Shown piece after piece: positions 26,616 to 35,267 of a stretch of 64,000 bases of DNA. The notes under the pieces were generated by a model. It saw only the letters and a list, made by a program, of their open reading frames with translations. It was not told the DNA's origin and did not search any database. The stretch covers positions 25,062 to 89,061 of the forward strand of contig NZ_FOYM01000015.1 in NCBI RefSeq assembly GCF_900115975.1, written 5' to 3'. A program made the position numbers and the translations under genes. How positions within the stretch are numbered: position 1 is the first letter of the stretch; each line of letters starts with the position of its first letter. The stretch comes from Desulfoscipio geothermicus DSM 3669. Its GTDB lineage: Bacteria; Bacillota; Desulfotomaculia; Desulfotomaculales; Desulfallaceae.

Positions 26616-27706
26616 AGATAGCCTATTTTGATTGTTTTTCAGGAATCAGCGGGGATATGTGCCTGGGCGCCCTGATTGGCGCCGGGGTTGATTTCGAGCA
26701 GTTAAAGGAAGAACTGGCGAAACTGCCCGTTAAGGGCTACGCCCTGCGACGGGAAAAGGTGAAGCGGAACGGGATCACCGCAGTCAACGTCTTTGTGGAC
26801 CTGTTGGAGGTGAGCCAGCCGGAGCGGCACCTGGCCGATATCTACCAGATTATCACCGACAATACCTTGCCGGAAGAAGTGAAGGAAAAAAGCAAAGCCG
26901 TCTTCAACCGCCTGGCTGTGGCAGAGGCCGCAGTGCACGATACTACCCCGGACTGCATCCATTTTCACGAGGTAGGGGCGGTGGACGCCATAGTGGACGT
27001 GGTGGGTACCGTGCTGGGTCTGCACCTTCTCGGTGTGGACAAGGTCTACTCTTCACCCCTGCCCATGGGGAAGGGCTTTATCCAGTGCATGCACGGCATC
27101 ATCCCCTCCCCGGCCCCGGCCACACTGGAGATTTTACAAAACGTACCTATTTACGGAGCGGACATTGGAGAAGAACTGGTAACACCTACCGGGGCGGCCC
27201 TGATCTCCACCTTGACGGAAGCCTTTACCGAATTTCCGGCGCTGACCGTTGAAAAAATTAGTTATGGAGCCGGGAAGAAAGTTATGGAGCACCCCAACCT
27301 TCTGAGGCTAATTATAGGGAAGCCCTATGAGTCCAGAAGGTCCGGACCCATTCCCTGCCACGGTAGGCATGACCACGGGCCCCGCCATGACAATAACCAC
27401 GTCCAACATGGCCCAGGGCATAAACACGGTCATATGTATGAACACGGACACCTACAAGATGGAAAATGTATCACCTGGGTGGACACGGACGCAGCCGGGC
27501 AATCCATAGCGACCGCCGTAGCTGAAATATTGCCGGGTTCTCTGTTCGTGTTACCGCCGGAAAACCTGTATAACTACAAAGACTGGGTTTCCCGCCTGAA
27601 AGAGAATAAGAATCTGGCCGATACGGAGCAGGAGGAGTACCTTGGTGAGCCGGAAACGTGGGACAAGCTTTTTAAACCGGCAAAAACAGTTTGCGCGCCA
27701 TATTAA
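26612..27706 (+). CDS. larC: Nickel-insertion protein LarC, short form
   Basis: LarC installs nickel in the pincer nucleotide. The 364-residue protein opens with YFDCFSGISGDM and has HFHEVGAVDAIVD (117-129). A histidine-rich stretch follows (about 250-280, roughly a dozen His), which probably holds nickel. Full LarC proteins (over 400 residues, split by a programmed frameshift in some species) continue with a C-terminal domain containing an ETNLDD-type motif. That domain is not visible here. After the His-rich stretch the tail (CITWVDTDAAG onward) is unlike it. No LarE homologue is in the window. Confidence 0.85.
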   Translation: MKIAYFDCFSGISGDMCLGALIGAGVDFEQLKEELAKLPVKGYALRREKVKRNGITAVNVFVDLLEVSQPERHLADIYQIITDNTLPEEVKEKSKAVFNRLAVAEAAVHDTTPDCIHFHEVGAVDAIVDVVGTVLGLHLLGVDKVYSSPLPMGKGFIQCMHGIIPSPAPATLEILQNVPIYGADIGEELVTPTGAALISTLTEAFTEFPALTVEKISYGAGKKVMEHPNLLRLIIGKPYESRRSGPIPCHGRHDHGPRHDNNHVQHGPGHKHGHMYEHGHLQDGKCITWVDTDAAGQSIATAVAEILPGSLFVLPPENLYNYKDWVSRLKENKNLADTEQEEYLGEPETWDKLFKPAKTVCAPY

Positions 27707-27793
27707 CTGCCAACTAATTTCGAAAAAGCTAGCCTTTATAAGTAAAGAGCTGGTTAAAATAGCTTTTTCCCGCCGGAGAAAGGAGTAGCGACC

Positions 27794-27970
27794 GTGCAGA
27801 CCGGCACCGGAAAACATACTGTTTATGACATGGCAAACAACAACGGAAGCACCGCATCGGCTGTGGCCGGCGGGCTTGCATCCGCCGCCCTGGCCTATTT
27901 CCGGCTCAACCTGATGCTGGTGGTGCTGGGAGGTATCGCCGGAGTTTACTTATGGAACATGCTAGTATAA
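27794..27970 (+). CDS. Small membrane protein, 58 residues
   Basis: A GTG start with AAAGGAG eight bases upstream opens a 58-codon frame. The C-terminal half is hydrophobic (two short segments around 22-36 and 40-57). It faintly resembles the end of AzlD-type small permease subunits, but an AzlC partner is not present. It lies 87 bases beyond larC on the same strand and may be cotranscribed. It could be an independent micro-membrane protein or a truncated remnant. Confidence 0.5.
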   Translation: MQTGTGKHTVYDMANNNGSTASAVAGGLASAALAYFRLNLMLVVLGGIAGVYLWNMLV

Positions 27971-27976
27971 GAAAGA

Positions 27977-28003
27977 GGGACCGCTTTTTTAAAAAACAGT
28001 CCC
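27977..28003 (+). terminator. Hairpin after the lar operon
   Basis: GGGAC (27977-27981) pairs with GTCCC (27999-28003), enclosing T6 and A6 tracts that can pair. It lies seven bases past the small membrane protein stop. It is an imperfect terminator candidate. Confidence 0.4.
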
Positions 28004-28104
28004 CATGATATGCTAAAAATTTTCATTTAGAAAAGGATTAAACATAAAAATATTTTCTTGACATATTACCTTAGCACTACCCAATTTCAACTTTATAAGA
28101 CGCT

Positions 28105-28137
28105 GCAAACCCCGCAGGAGAATCCTGCGGGGCTTGC
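28105..28137 (-). terminator. Terminator of the tRNA operon
   Basis: GCAAACCCCGCAGGA (28105-28119) pairs with TCCTGCGGGGCTTGC (28123-28137) with one mismatch, just beyond tRNA-Lys. The following minus-strand sequence is moderately T-rich. Confidence 0.6.
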
Positions 28138-28139
28138 TT

Positions 28140-28215
28140 TGGTGACCCATGATGGACTCGAACCATCGACACCCTGATTAAAAGTCAGGTGCTCTACCAA
28201 CTGAGCTAATGGGTC
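28140..28215 (-). tRNA. tRNA-Lys (anticodon TTT)
   Basis: A 76-base cloverleaf with acceptor GACCCAT/ATGGGTC, anticodon stem CCTGA/TCAGG around CTTTTAA, the T-arm GGTTCGAGTCC and an encoded CCA end. It is the last of three minus-strand tRNAs. Confidence 0.95.
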
Positions 28216-28254
28216 AGGTTAGGCCGCTTTAGTGCGACCGTATATTTATTTGTT

Positions 28255-28329
28255 TGGCTGGGGCGGCTGGATTCGAACCAACGCATGACGAGTCCAAAGC
28301 CCGTTGCCTTACCGCTTGGCTACGCCCCA
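28255..28329 (-). tRNA. tRNA-Gln (anticodon TTG)
   Basis: A 75-base cloverleaf with acceptor TGGGGCG/CGCCCCA, anticodon loop CTTTGGA and a T-arm with GGTTCGAATCC. The discriminator G is followed by an encoded CCA. Confidence 0.95.
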
Positions 28330-28336
28330 GCGTAAG

Positions 28337-28413
28337 TGGGGTGGATGATGGGACTTGAACCCACGACCCCCAGAGCCACAATCTGGTACTCTAACCAGCT
28401 GAGCTACATCCAC
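28337..28413 (-). tRNA. tRNA-His (anticodon GTG)
   Basis: A cloverleaf with acceptor GTGGATG/CATCCAC, anticodon loop TTGTGGC, T-arm GGTTCAAGTCC and encoded CCA. The base before the acceptor (complement of 28414) is G, which gives the extra G-1 typical of tRNA-His, and the discriminator is C. Confidence 0.95.
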
Positions 28414-28532
28414 CACATCAATGCCAGGGGCTTTGGCCCCCGACGCAAGAATTATCTTACCACACCCGGCATTTGAAGTCAATAAATATTTCAAGGTAAT
28501 TTTACCCTGCCTGGTTGTCCCAGTCAAGAGTT

Positions 28533-29021
28533 TTACTCCCGATCCATGGCTTCTTTTAATTTGTTGTAGGTGACCTCCAACGCCTCCGAGATTACCCGAA
28601 CGTCGCCCAGTACGGGCATAAAGTTGGTATCGCCGCCCCACCGGGGCACAATGTGAATGTGAAAATGTCCCGGTATCCCGGCCCCTGCTATTTTGCCCAG
28701 GTTTACACCCACGTTAAAACCATCGGGATTGAAGGCACTGCGCATCAGCTTCACCATGCGCTGCGTGACGGAAAACAACTCCTGCATTTCGCCCGCATCC
28801 AGGTCCTCGATGTCACCCACATGCCGCCTGGGAGCGACCAGCAAATGACCGTTGTTATATGGGTATATATTTAGTATAACAAATACCTTTTCACCGCGAT
28901 ACAGCACATAATTCTCCCGGTCCTTCTCCACGGCGGCGTTTAATTTCTCACAAAATATACAGCCTGATCCGTGATCTTTACCGATATAAACGCCGCGCCA
29001 CGGCGCCCAGAGCCTGTCCAT
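28533..29021 (-). CDS. HIT-family nucleotide hydrolase/transferase
   Basis: A 162-residue histidine-triad protein; GHFHIHIVPRWGGD (about 118-131) is the catalytic H-x-H-x-H motif. The N-terminus holds CIFCEK, half of a likely zinc site seen in this branch, and a LLVAPRRHVGDIEDL segment. The branch resembles AP4A phosphorylase-like or Hint-like enzymes; exact substrate is not evident. It lies upstream of the tRNA genes on the same strand. Confidence 0.9.
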   Translation of the reverse strand: MDRLWAPWRGVYIGKDHGSGCIFCEKLNAAVEKDRENYVLYRGEKVFVILNIYPYNNGHLLVAPRRHVGDIEDLDAGEMQELFSVTQRMVKLMRSAFNPDGFNVGVNLGKIAGAGIPGHFHIHIVPRWGGDTNFMPVLGDVRVISEALEVTYNKLKEAMDRE

Positions 29022-29097
29022 GATTTTCGTGCCCCCTGTTGTTTTGCTTTATTTCTTTTATAGCAATTCTATGCTAACGGGGCAAATCCTGCCGGTT

Positions 29098-29778
29098 TTA
29101 GTTTCTTTGCCATACTTCCAGTTGCGGGTAGTATTTATATGATTGGCCGTTCCCCTGTCCGAAATACTTAAACTGCACCAGATTGCCGCTGTTGTCAAAA
29201 TGCATTTCACCCGACGCATCCCAGTGCGGGCAGGTCAATTCATTGTATATAATAATGTGCCGCAGGCTGTCATTTTCATGCAGGAAAGCAATAAATTTAT
29301 TTAAAACCCGGAGTGCGCGTTCCCGGTCCCGACCGTGATCCCACTCTCCGTACTTATCCCGGCTCAACATGCCGCGTAAAAGTTGGGGGTGAAAAATAAC
29401 AATATTACTGAATAAATCAGGCATAGTTATGACCGTGCCGCTTTGCCAGCCCGGCAAGTTCCCCACCTTGATCAAAGCTCGCTTCAATATGGCCAGCAGG
29501 CTCTCCCGCTCCACCACAGCGGCCAGACAATGCTCCCGGGAAACGGTCAGTTTATTTTCCATTTGCAAACGCCGGGCCTTTTTGCCCACCAGCTCCGCAA
29601 CCGGAAAGTCGGGCTTGTCCCCGAAATAGGAAAATCTTTTTGACACGACCATACCGCGCATTACCCGCTCGGGTATCTCCATAAAAATATCGTCCAGCGT
29701 TATCCTTTCAATCATGTCAAAACCAAAATCACAGCCCATTTCCATGCCGTCTTTGGTCACCCCTGCGATGTAATACAA
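29098..29778 (-). CDS. Hypothetical protein
   Basis: A 226-residue protein starting at TTG 29778, with GGAGGTG six bases upstream; longer frames to 29859 have no ribosome site. It is a soluble mixed alpha/beta protein with no recognised motif. Phrases such as LFSNIVIFHPQLLRGMLSRDKYGEWDHGRDRERALRV (split here only as a description of a charged helix at about 130-165) do not match a family I know. It is monocistronic and downstream of no obvious partner. Confidence 0.6.
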   Translation of the reverse strand: MYYIAGVTKDGMEMGCDFGFDMIERITLDDIFMEIPERVMRGMVVSKRFSYFGDKPDFPVAELVGKKARRLQMENKLTVSREHCLAAVVERESLLAILKRALIKVGNLPGWQSGTVITMPDLFSNIVIFHPQLLRGMLSRDKYGEWDHGRDRERALRVLNKFIAFLHENDSLRHIIIYNELTCPHWDASGEMHFDNSGNLVQFKYFGQGNGQSYKYYPQLEVWQRN

Positions 29779-29970
29779 GCTGTTCACCTCCACAATACCT
29801 ATGATAAATGTTTTCATCGCAAGCAACAACGGGATTATAATGTCGCATCGTGACTTCATTTAACGACGGCATAGACATAGTTTGCGCTGTCAAGTGAAAA
29901 TTGCCGAAACCCGAAAAATAAAAACCCATATCCCTATGGACATGGGTCAGAAAGTATTGATTTGTGCTTT

Positions 29971-30159
29971 TTAGGATTCTTCAATGGAAATTGCGCCGTT
30001 GGGGCATACAGTTACACAGGTTTCACAGCCCAGGCAGTCGCTGGGATCGCCGGAAACAGCAGCCTTATCGCCATCCATTTCGAGGATGTCAGCCGGGCAG
30101 CCCTCTGTGCATTCGCCGCAACCTTCACACTTGTCAACATCGATAGTTACTGTGAACAT
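29971..30159 (-). CDS. 2[4Fe-4S] ferredoxin
   Basis: A 62-residue clostridial-type ferredoxin with two cluster motifs, CEGCGECTEGCP and CLGCETCVTVCP. It is a soluble low-potential electron carrier and is a candidate redox partner for the aldehyde oxidoreductases. It is monocistronic, with a small ACCCAT/ATGGGT hairpin after the stop. Confidence 0.95.
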   Translation of the reverse strand: MFTVTIDVDKCEGCGECTEGCPADILEMDGDKAAVSGDPSDCLGCETCVTVCPNGAISIEES

Positions 30160-30297
30160 ATTTTTTGCCTCCCTCTCCCTTTAAATTTACATGGGTTGTA
30201 CCCCGATGACCCGGTCAATCATTGATTAACCAGTTATTTTTATTGTACAAAACCCGGACCGTTACGTCTATAGTAAATTTTACAAAATTACACTGGC

Positions 30298-30323
30298 GTA
30301 AAAAAAACCTGCCAGAAGGCAGG
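30298..30323 (-). terminator. Rho-independent terminator of the SASP-like gene
   Basis: CCTGCC (30308-30313) and GGCAGG (30318-30323) flank a four-base loop. The minus strand continues with a run of seven T residues. It directly follows the 55-codon gene. Confidence 0.85.
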
Positions 30324-30334
30324 AGATATAACAT

Positions 30335-30502
30335 TTAAACCATGGTCTGTTCCATTCTTTTAATGGCCAGCTTTACAAAGTTACCGCAATTTTCTGAACT
30401 AACATAGCCGAAATACAGGCTGCCGCCGGGAATTACCTGATCCGCCACACCCAATTCCCTGGCAAATTCGTATTTTGTTTTGTCGGAAAGATACTTGGCC
30501 AT
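30335..30502 (-). CDS. Short alpha/beta-type SASP-like protein
   Basis: A 55-residue protein with GGAGGG upstream of the ATG. KYEFARELGVADQV matches the first signature of alpha/beta small acid-soluble spore proteins, and CGNFVKLAIKRMEQTM resembles the second (GGNMVRKMI-like) block. The glycine-rich core is altered and one cysteine is present, so this is a divergent member. It is expected to bind spore DNA, but its divergence leaves room for another spore role. Confidence 0.7.
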   Translation of the reverse strand: MAKYLSDKTKYEFARELGVADQVIPGGSLYFGYVSSENCGNFVKLAIKRMEQTMV

Positions 30503-30619
30503 TTTTCATCCCTCCGATCTTATTATCTGCCCGGAAACGGAATAAATACCGGTGAAAATCTGTTGCATTCTACAGTTTTTACATGAATTTTTTTAAAAAA
30601 TTTTGCTTCACTTCACCCC

Positions 30620-31510
30620 CTACCTGATCCGGGCCGGCAAGTTCCGCCCCAACAGCCTTTCCAGGGAAGCGGTGCACTGCAAAACCCGCCGCAGGTCCAT
30701 CCCCGTTTCTACGCCCATTTTATGCAGCATATGCACCAGATCCCCGGTGGCCACATTGCCGGTGGCGCCGGGTATAAACGGGCAGCCGCCCAAGCCGCCC
30801 AGCGAACACTCCAGAATGGTGACCCCCGCCAGCACGCCGGCCAGGGCATTGGCCAGGCCCAGTCCCCGGGTATCATGCAGGTGCAGCGCCCAGTCAACCC
30901 CGGAGTAACGCTCTCCCACTTCCCCCGCCAGGTCATATACCTGGCGGGGATTTCCCATTCCCGCCGTATCCGCCAGGGTAATTTCCCGAATGCCCGCCGC
31001 CACCATGCCCTCAATCACCCTGGCCACCGCATAGATACCGATGGCCCCCTGGTAAGGGCAGCCAAAAGCAGTGGCCACCGCACCGCGCACCCGCAAACGA
31101 CCTTCCGCCAAGCGGCAGATTTCCACCAGTTCCGCCAAGGACTCGGCCACCGAACGGTTTAAGTTGGCCCGGTTGTGCGCCTCGCTGGCCGAAACCACCA
31201 CCACGATTTCCCGCAAGGGTGTATGAAGCATTTCCAGGGCCCTTTGCATGCCTTTGACATTTCCCACCAGGGCGCTGATGGTCACACCGGGACCGGGGGC
31301 GCCAATACCCGCCAACACGGCCTCGGCGTCGGCGAGTTGGGGCACCGCCCGCGGGTGCACAAAGGAAGTGGCTTCTATAGCTGATATCCCCGCCCCGGTT
31401 AATTCCCTGATCAGGGCAATTTTCTTTTCTGTGGGCAGAACGGTTTTTTCATTTTGCAACCCATCCCGCAGGCCCACCTCGCGTACCAATACCTTGCCGG
31501 GCCAGTGCAA
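30620..31510 (-). CDS. Hydroxymethylglutaryl-CoA lyase
   Basis: Cleaves HMG-CoA to acetoacetate and acetyl-CoA, last step of the leucine pathway. The 296-residue protein has VGLRDGLQNEK (13-23), HLHDTRGLGLAN, and the signature CSLGGLGGCPFIPGATGNVA with the catalytic cysteine. TTG at 31510 is the start, behind an AAAGGGGG-type ribosome site. It is the last gene of the module with a second lyase-like gene, a methylglutaconyl-CoA hydratase and a carboxyltransferase. Confidence 0.92.
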   Translation of the reverse strand: MHWPGKVLVREVGLRDGLQNEKTVLPTEKKIALIRELTGAGISAIEATSFVHPRAVPQLADAEAVLAGIGAPGPGVTISALVGNVKGMQRALEMLHTPLREIVVVVSASEAHNRANLNRSVAESLAELVEICRLAEGRLRVRGAVATAFGCPYQGAIGIYAVARVIEGMVAAGIREITLADTAGMGNPRQVYDLAGEVGERYSGVDWALHLHDTRGLGLANALAGVLAGVTILECSLGGLGGCPFIPGATGNVATGDLVHMLHKMGVETGMDLRRVLQCTASLERLLGRNLPARIR

Positions 31511-31593
31511 TTTCCCCGCCCCCTTTATTAGTTCAGTCGCCGGTCGCCGGTAAAAAATCCGGTAAAAAATATTATATCAGAAGCAATTTTGCC

Positions 31594-32610
31594 TTAAAAA
31601 CCTGTGGGCTCCTTGGGTATACGACCGGTTCTGATGCACTCGCTGCGCAGGCGGCGACCGAGAATTTTTTCCACCATGCGGCCGATTTCCAGCACCCGGT
31701 CTGCGTTTACACCGGTATCAATACCCATTTCGTCCATCATTACCACCATATCTTCCGTGGATACCAGCCCCACAATGTTGGGATCCTGGTAGTAGTAGGC
31801 GCCGGTGCCGGCCACCGGACAGCCGTCTACAAAATTGGCGGGCTGGCCGCCGGTGCCGCCCATGGTGCTTTCGAACCGGGTAATACCGGCCTGCAATGCC
31901 GCCAGCACATTGGCCAGCCCCCAGCCCCGGGTAACGTGGAAGTGCGCAACGTGCAGGTCGGGATTGGGCAGGGCGTCCAGGATCATGGAAAAATACTCGT
32001 AAACTTTATTGGGCGGCGCCGAGCCGTCATGGTCGGCGTGCTCAATGTCATCGGCCCCCAGTTCCAGGTAGTGCCTGGTAAACTCCACCGCTTTTTTCAG
32101 TTCGGTGGGCCCTTCGATGGGACAGCCCCAGATGGTGCTGACCGTGCCGTTCACTTTAATACCGGCGTCGTGCGCTTTTTTGATGGATTCTTCGGTCATT
32201 TTCCAGTATCCCTTATGGTCGAGGCCGGAGTTCTTATACATGTGCGACGGAGATGTGGACACCATTTGCAAAATACGGGTGGGACCGTGCCCTTTCTTTT
32301 TCAATTCAACGGCCCGGTCCACCGCTTTTTCCCTGATACAAATGGCGGTGAGCTCGACACCATCCAGTTTATCCTTGACCCTTTTGGAATTATACAATCT
32401 ATAAAACAGTTCGTCGGCATCGGCAAACTGGGGCATGCCCCGGGGGTTACCCAGATTGGTAACCTCAATTTCCTTGAAGCCAGCCAAGATTAACTCTTCC
32501 AGGACCCACAACTTGGCGTTGGTGGGAATGGTTTTTTCTTCGTGCTGAAACCCGTCCCGCACAGTGATTTCCCCGATCCGCACTTTCTTGGGATATTTTA
32601 ATTCAAACAC
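31594..32610 (-). CDS. HMG-CoA lyase-like (pyruvate carboxyltransferase domain) protein
   Basis: A 338-residue DRE-TIM barrel enzyme. EITVRDGFQHEEKT replaces the DGLQNE block of HMG-CoA lyase, and HFHVTRGWGLAN and STMGGTGGQPANFVDG replace the catalytic loop, so no cysteine lies at the usual site. GTG at 32610 has GGGAGGT six bases upstream. It is clearly related to its downstream neighbour but not interchangeable with it. A different acyl-CoA cleavage or condensation is likely; substrate unknown. Confidence 0.78.
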   Translation of the reverse strand: MFELKYPKKVRIGEITVRDGFQHEEKTIPTNAKLWVLEELILAGFKEIEVTNLGNPRGMPQFADADELFYRLYNSKRVKDKLDGVELTAICIREKAVDRAVELKKKGHGPTRILQMVSTSPSHMYKNSGLDHKGYWKMTEESIKKAHDAGIKVNGTVSTIWGCPIEGPTELKKAVEFTRHYLELGADDIEHADHDGSAPPNKVYEYFSMILDALPNPDLHVAHFHVTRGWGLANVLAALQAGITRFESTMGGTGGQPANFVDGCPVAGTGAYYYQDPNIVGLVSTEDMVVMMDEMGIDTGVNADRVLEIGRMVEKILGRRLRSECIRTGRIPKEPTGF

Positions 32611-32653
32611 GGCTAAACCTCCCATTCATTCTTTTTAAGATAGCATCGTCTTT

Positions 32654-32800
32654 GCGGTTTCGGTGGTCTCTGCTACGCTTGCGAATCTCCGCGCCGACGG
32701 GACTTTGGCTCGCTTCGGACCGCCGAGCCGTTAACCTCAGCTTCGCCAAGTCCCGTTACCGTCGCTCCGATACATCACTTGCAGAGACCACTGAACCCGC
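32654..32800. repeat. Covarying hairpin repeat, family R2, copy A
   Basis: A 147-base palindromic element. The arms at 32654-32673 and 32781-32800 pair over 18 of 20 positions (core GGTGGTCTCTGC with GCAGAGACCAC). Inside, CGGGACTT (32698-32705) pairs with AAGTCCCG (32748-32755), and GGCTCG (32707-32712) with CGAGCC (32724-32729). The inner sequence is shared with copy B at 47354-47600, but the outer arm sequence is not. It lies in the gap between two genes of the leucine-type module. Confidence 0.82.
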
Positions 32801-32848
32801 CGCTTTTTCTTCTCCCGCCAGTGCTTCCTCTTACATGCTGCGTCGGCC

Positions 32849-33631
32849 CTATCTTCCTTTATAAACCGGCTTGCGTTTTTCGTTAAAGGCCAGCAATCCC
32901 TCGTCCCGGTCTTCGGTGGCCAGGCAAACCAGGTGGCAATCCGCTTCCAGGGCCAGGGCGGTGTGCAGTTCCAGTTCCACGCCCAGGTTAATAGCCTTTT
33001 TAGCCTGCCGCAGGGCGATGGGGCCGTTTTTGGTGATTTCCAGCATGATTTCCATGGTCTTTTCCATCAAGTTATCCGCCGGTACAACGTAATTGGCCAG
33101 CCCCAGTTCGTAAGCCTCCCGGGCGCTGATCTTCCGCCCGGTGAAAATGAGTTCCTTGGCCCGGTTGCGCCCGATCGCCCGGGGCAGAAGCTGGGTGCCG
33201 CCGCCACCGGGAATCACGGCGAGACCCACCTCGGGCAAACCAAAGGTGGCCTTTTCCGAGGCAATGATAAAATCGCAGCACAGGGCAAATTCAGTGCCTC
33301 CGCCCAGGGCGAATCCGTTTACCGCGGCCACCAGCGGCTTGGAGAATTCCGCCATTGCGGTAAAGGCGCGCACGAATAAAGCCCGCTGTTTCCGCATCTG
33401 GTCCTTGGTCATGTTTTTTCTTTCCTTTAAATCGGCTCCCACGCAAAAAGCCCGGTCGCCTTCGCCGGTCAGCACCGCGGCAAAGATTTCATCGTCCTGC
33501 TCCATTTCATCCAGGCAAGCCAGGATATCCCGGGCCATTTGGGTGCTCAGGGCATTCAAGGCTTGGGGACGGTTAAAGGCCATGACGGCGACATGCCCTT
33601 CCCGAGTTAGCTTGATGGTTTCATATTCCAT
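32849..33631 (-). CDS. Enoyl-CoA hydratase, probably methylglutaconyl-CoA hydratase
   Basis: A 260-residue crotonase. FCVGADLKERKNM (62-74) is typical of methylglutaconyl-CoA hydratases, and NGFALGGGTEFAL and the glutamate in GLPEVGLAVIPGGGG form the oxyanion hole and active site. It would convert 3-methylglutaconyl-CoA to HMG-CoA, the substrate of the lyase at the end of the module. An ordinary short-chain enoyl-CoA hydratase is the alternative. Confidence 0.85.
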   Translation of the reverse strand: MEYETIKLTREGHVAVMAFNRPQALNALSTQMARDILACLDEMEQDDEIFAAVLTGEGDRAFCVGADLKERKNMTKDQMRKQRALFVRAFTAMAEFSKPLVAAVNGFALGGGTEFALCCDFIIASEKATFGLPEVGLAVIPGGGGTQLLPRAIGRNRAKELIFTGRKISAREAYELGLANYVVPADNLMEKTMEIMLEITKNGPIALRQAKKAINLGVELELHTALALEADCHLVCLATEDRDEGLLAFNEKRKPVYKGR

Positions 33632-33719
33632 TCACCATCACTCCCTTCAAACATATTAAGATAAAACCAATATCCATAATGTCTGTTACCGGCGGATACC
33701 GACCACCGACCACTGACGA

Positions 33720-35267
33720 CTACACCGGATAAACCGGGTGCTTGCGTTCAGTGAATGTCTTGGTCTTGGATTCGTACAGGGCAAACCGGGTGATCAGCTC
33801 ATCCCGCAGTTCGGTCCCACTAACTACGTGATCAACCACCAATTCCGACGCCAGCCGGTAAATATCCACGTCCCTGGCGTACTCTTCCCGTTTCTGCCGG
33901 ACAAAGGCCGGTCTTTCTTCGGGCGGCAGCGCCATAATTTTGTTTTCGTAGACGGCGTTAACCGCAGCCTGGGGACCCATCACGGCTATCATGGCCGTGG
34001 GCAGGGCCATGCAGCAATCGGGTTCAAAGGCGGGCCCGCACATGGCGTACAGCCCCGCGCCGTATGCCTTGCGCACCACCACGGAAACCTTGGGCACCGT
34101 GGCCTGGGACATGGCCGAAATCATTTTGGCCCCGTGCCGGATAATCCCTTGGCGCTCCACCGCCGAGCCGATCATGAATCCCGGCACATCCATCAAGAAC
34201 AACAGAGGGATGTTGAAGGCGTCGCACAGGTTCATGAAGCGGGCGGCCTTATCCGCCGAATCAACAAACAATACCCCGCCTTTAACCGTTGACTGGTTGG
34301 CTAAAATACCCACCGCTCGACCGCCGATCCGGGCCAGCCCGGTGATCAATTCCGGGGCGAAAAGTTTTTTGATTTCAAACCAGCTGTCCCGGTCGATAAT
34401 CCGGTTGATCACTTCGTACATGTCAAAGGCCTGGTTCTCTTCCGCGGGCACAATTTCCTCAATATCGCGCCCCTCGGCGGGAGGTTGCGCTTCAATAAGC
34501 GGAGTTTTTTCCCGGTAGTTCTGGGGGAAATAGGTGAGATAACGGCGACAGGCCTCAATGGCCTCCTTTTCCGTGGCCGCCAGCAGGTCGCCACAACCGC
34601 TGACGGAGCAGTGCATCCGGGCCCCGCCCATTTCTTCCAGGGTGACCTTTTCAAATATCACCATTTCGGCCATCCGGGGCGAACCCAGGTACATGCTGGC
34701 GTTGCCGTCCACCATGAACACCACGTCGCAAAACGCCGGGATATAGGCGCCGCCTGCCGCCGAAGGCCCGAACAACAAACATATTTGCGGGATCATACCC
34801 GACATTTTTACCTCGTTGTAAAAAATACGCCCCGCGCCCCGGCGGCCCGGGAACATTTCAATCTGGTCCGTAATCCTGGCCCCGGCGGAGTCCACCAGGT
34901 AAAGCATGGGCACCTGCATATCGATGGCTGTTTCCTGGATGCGGATGATTTTTTCCACCGTACGCCAGCCCCAGGAGCCGGCTTTTACCGTAGAATCATT
35001 GGCCATCACGCACACGGTGCGCCCGTGTATTTTACCCACCGCCGTAACCACGCCGTCAGCGGGCAACCCTTCCGCCAGGTTGTTGGCCCACAGCCCGTCT
35101 TCCACTTTGATGGAACCGGGGTCCAACAAAAGCTCCAGCCGTTCCCGGGCAAACATTTTGCCCTTTTTGGCGTTGCTCTCGTGATACTTGGGAGCCCCGC
35201 CCCTCTTGACAAAGGTTTCTTTTTCTTTCAACTCCAGGTCCAGATCCCGTAAATTTTTATCATTCAT
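33720..35267 (-). CDS. Acyl-CoA carboxylase, carboxyltransferase subunit
   Basis: A 515-residue carboxyltransferase of the propionyl-/methylcrotonyl-CoA carboxylase beta type. LVDSAGARITDQIEMFPGRRGAGRIF and FGPSAAGGAYIPAFCDVVFMV are split halves of the acyl-CoA site, and VPGFMIG with a later AYGAGLYAM forms the biotin site. With methylglutaconyl-CoA hydratase and HMG-CoA lyase downstream, methylcrotonyl-CoA is the best substrate guess. No biotin carboxylase or biotin carrier gene is adjacent. A sodium-pump decarboxylase alpha subunit is an alternative. Confidence 0.85.
   Translation of the reverse strand: MNDKNLRDLDLELKEKETFVKRGGAPKYHESNAKKGKMFARERLELLLDPGSIKVEDGLWANNLAEGLPADGVVTAVGKIHGRTVCVMANDSTVKAGSWGWRTVEKIIRIQETAIDMQVPMLYLVDSAGARITDQIEMFPGRRGAGRIFYNEVKMSGMIPQICLLFGPSAAGGAYIPAFCDVVFMVDGNASMYLGSPRMAEMVIFEKVTLEEMGGARMHCSVSGCGDLLAATEKEAIEACRRYLTYFPQNYREKTPLIEAQPPAEGRDIEEIVPAEENQAFDMYEVINRIIDRDSWFEIKKLFAPELITGLARIGGRAVGILANQSTVKGGVLFVDSADKAARFMNLCDAFNIPLLFLMDVPGFMIGSAVERQGIIRHGAKMISAMSQATVPKVSVVVRKAYGAGLYAMCGPAFEPDCCMALPTAMIAVMGPQAAVNAVYENKIMALPPEERPAFVRQKREEYARDVDIYRLASELVVDHVVSGTELRDELITRFALYESKTKTFTERKHPVYPV

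Noticed and set aside
28255..28413. rRNA operon next to the tRNA cluster
   Set aside because: No rRNA sequence is present; the tRNA genes are flanked by protein genes and a terminator.
32641..32850. Small protein frames within the R2 repeat
   Set aside because: They follow the palindrome and have no ribosome sites. Shared sequence with copy B is explained by the repeat, not by coding.
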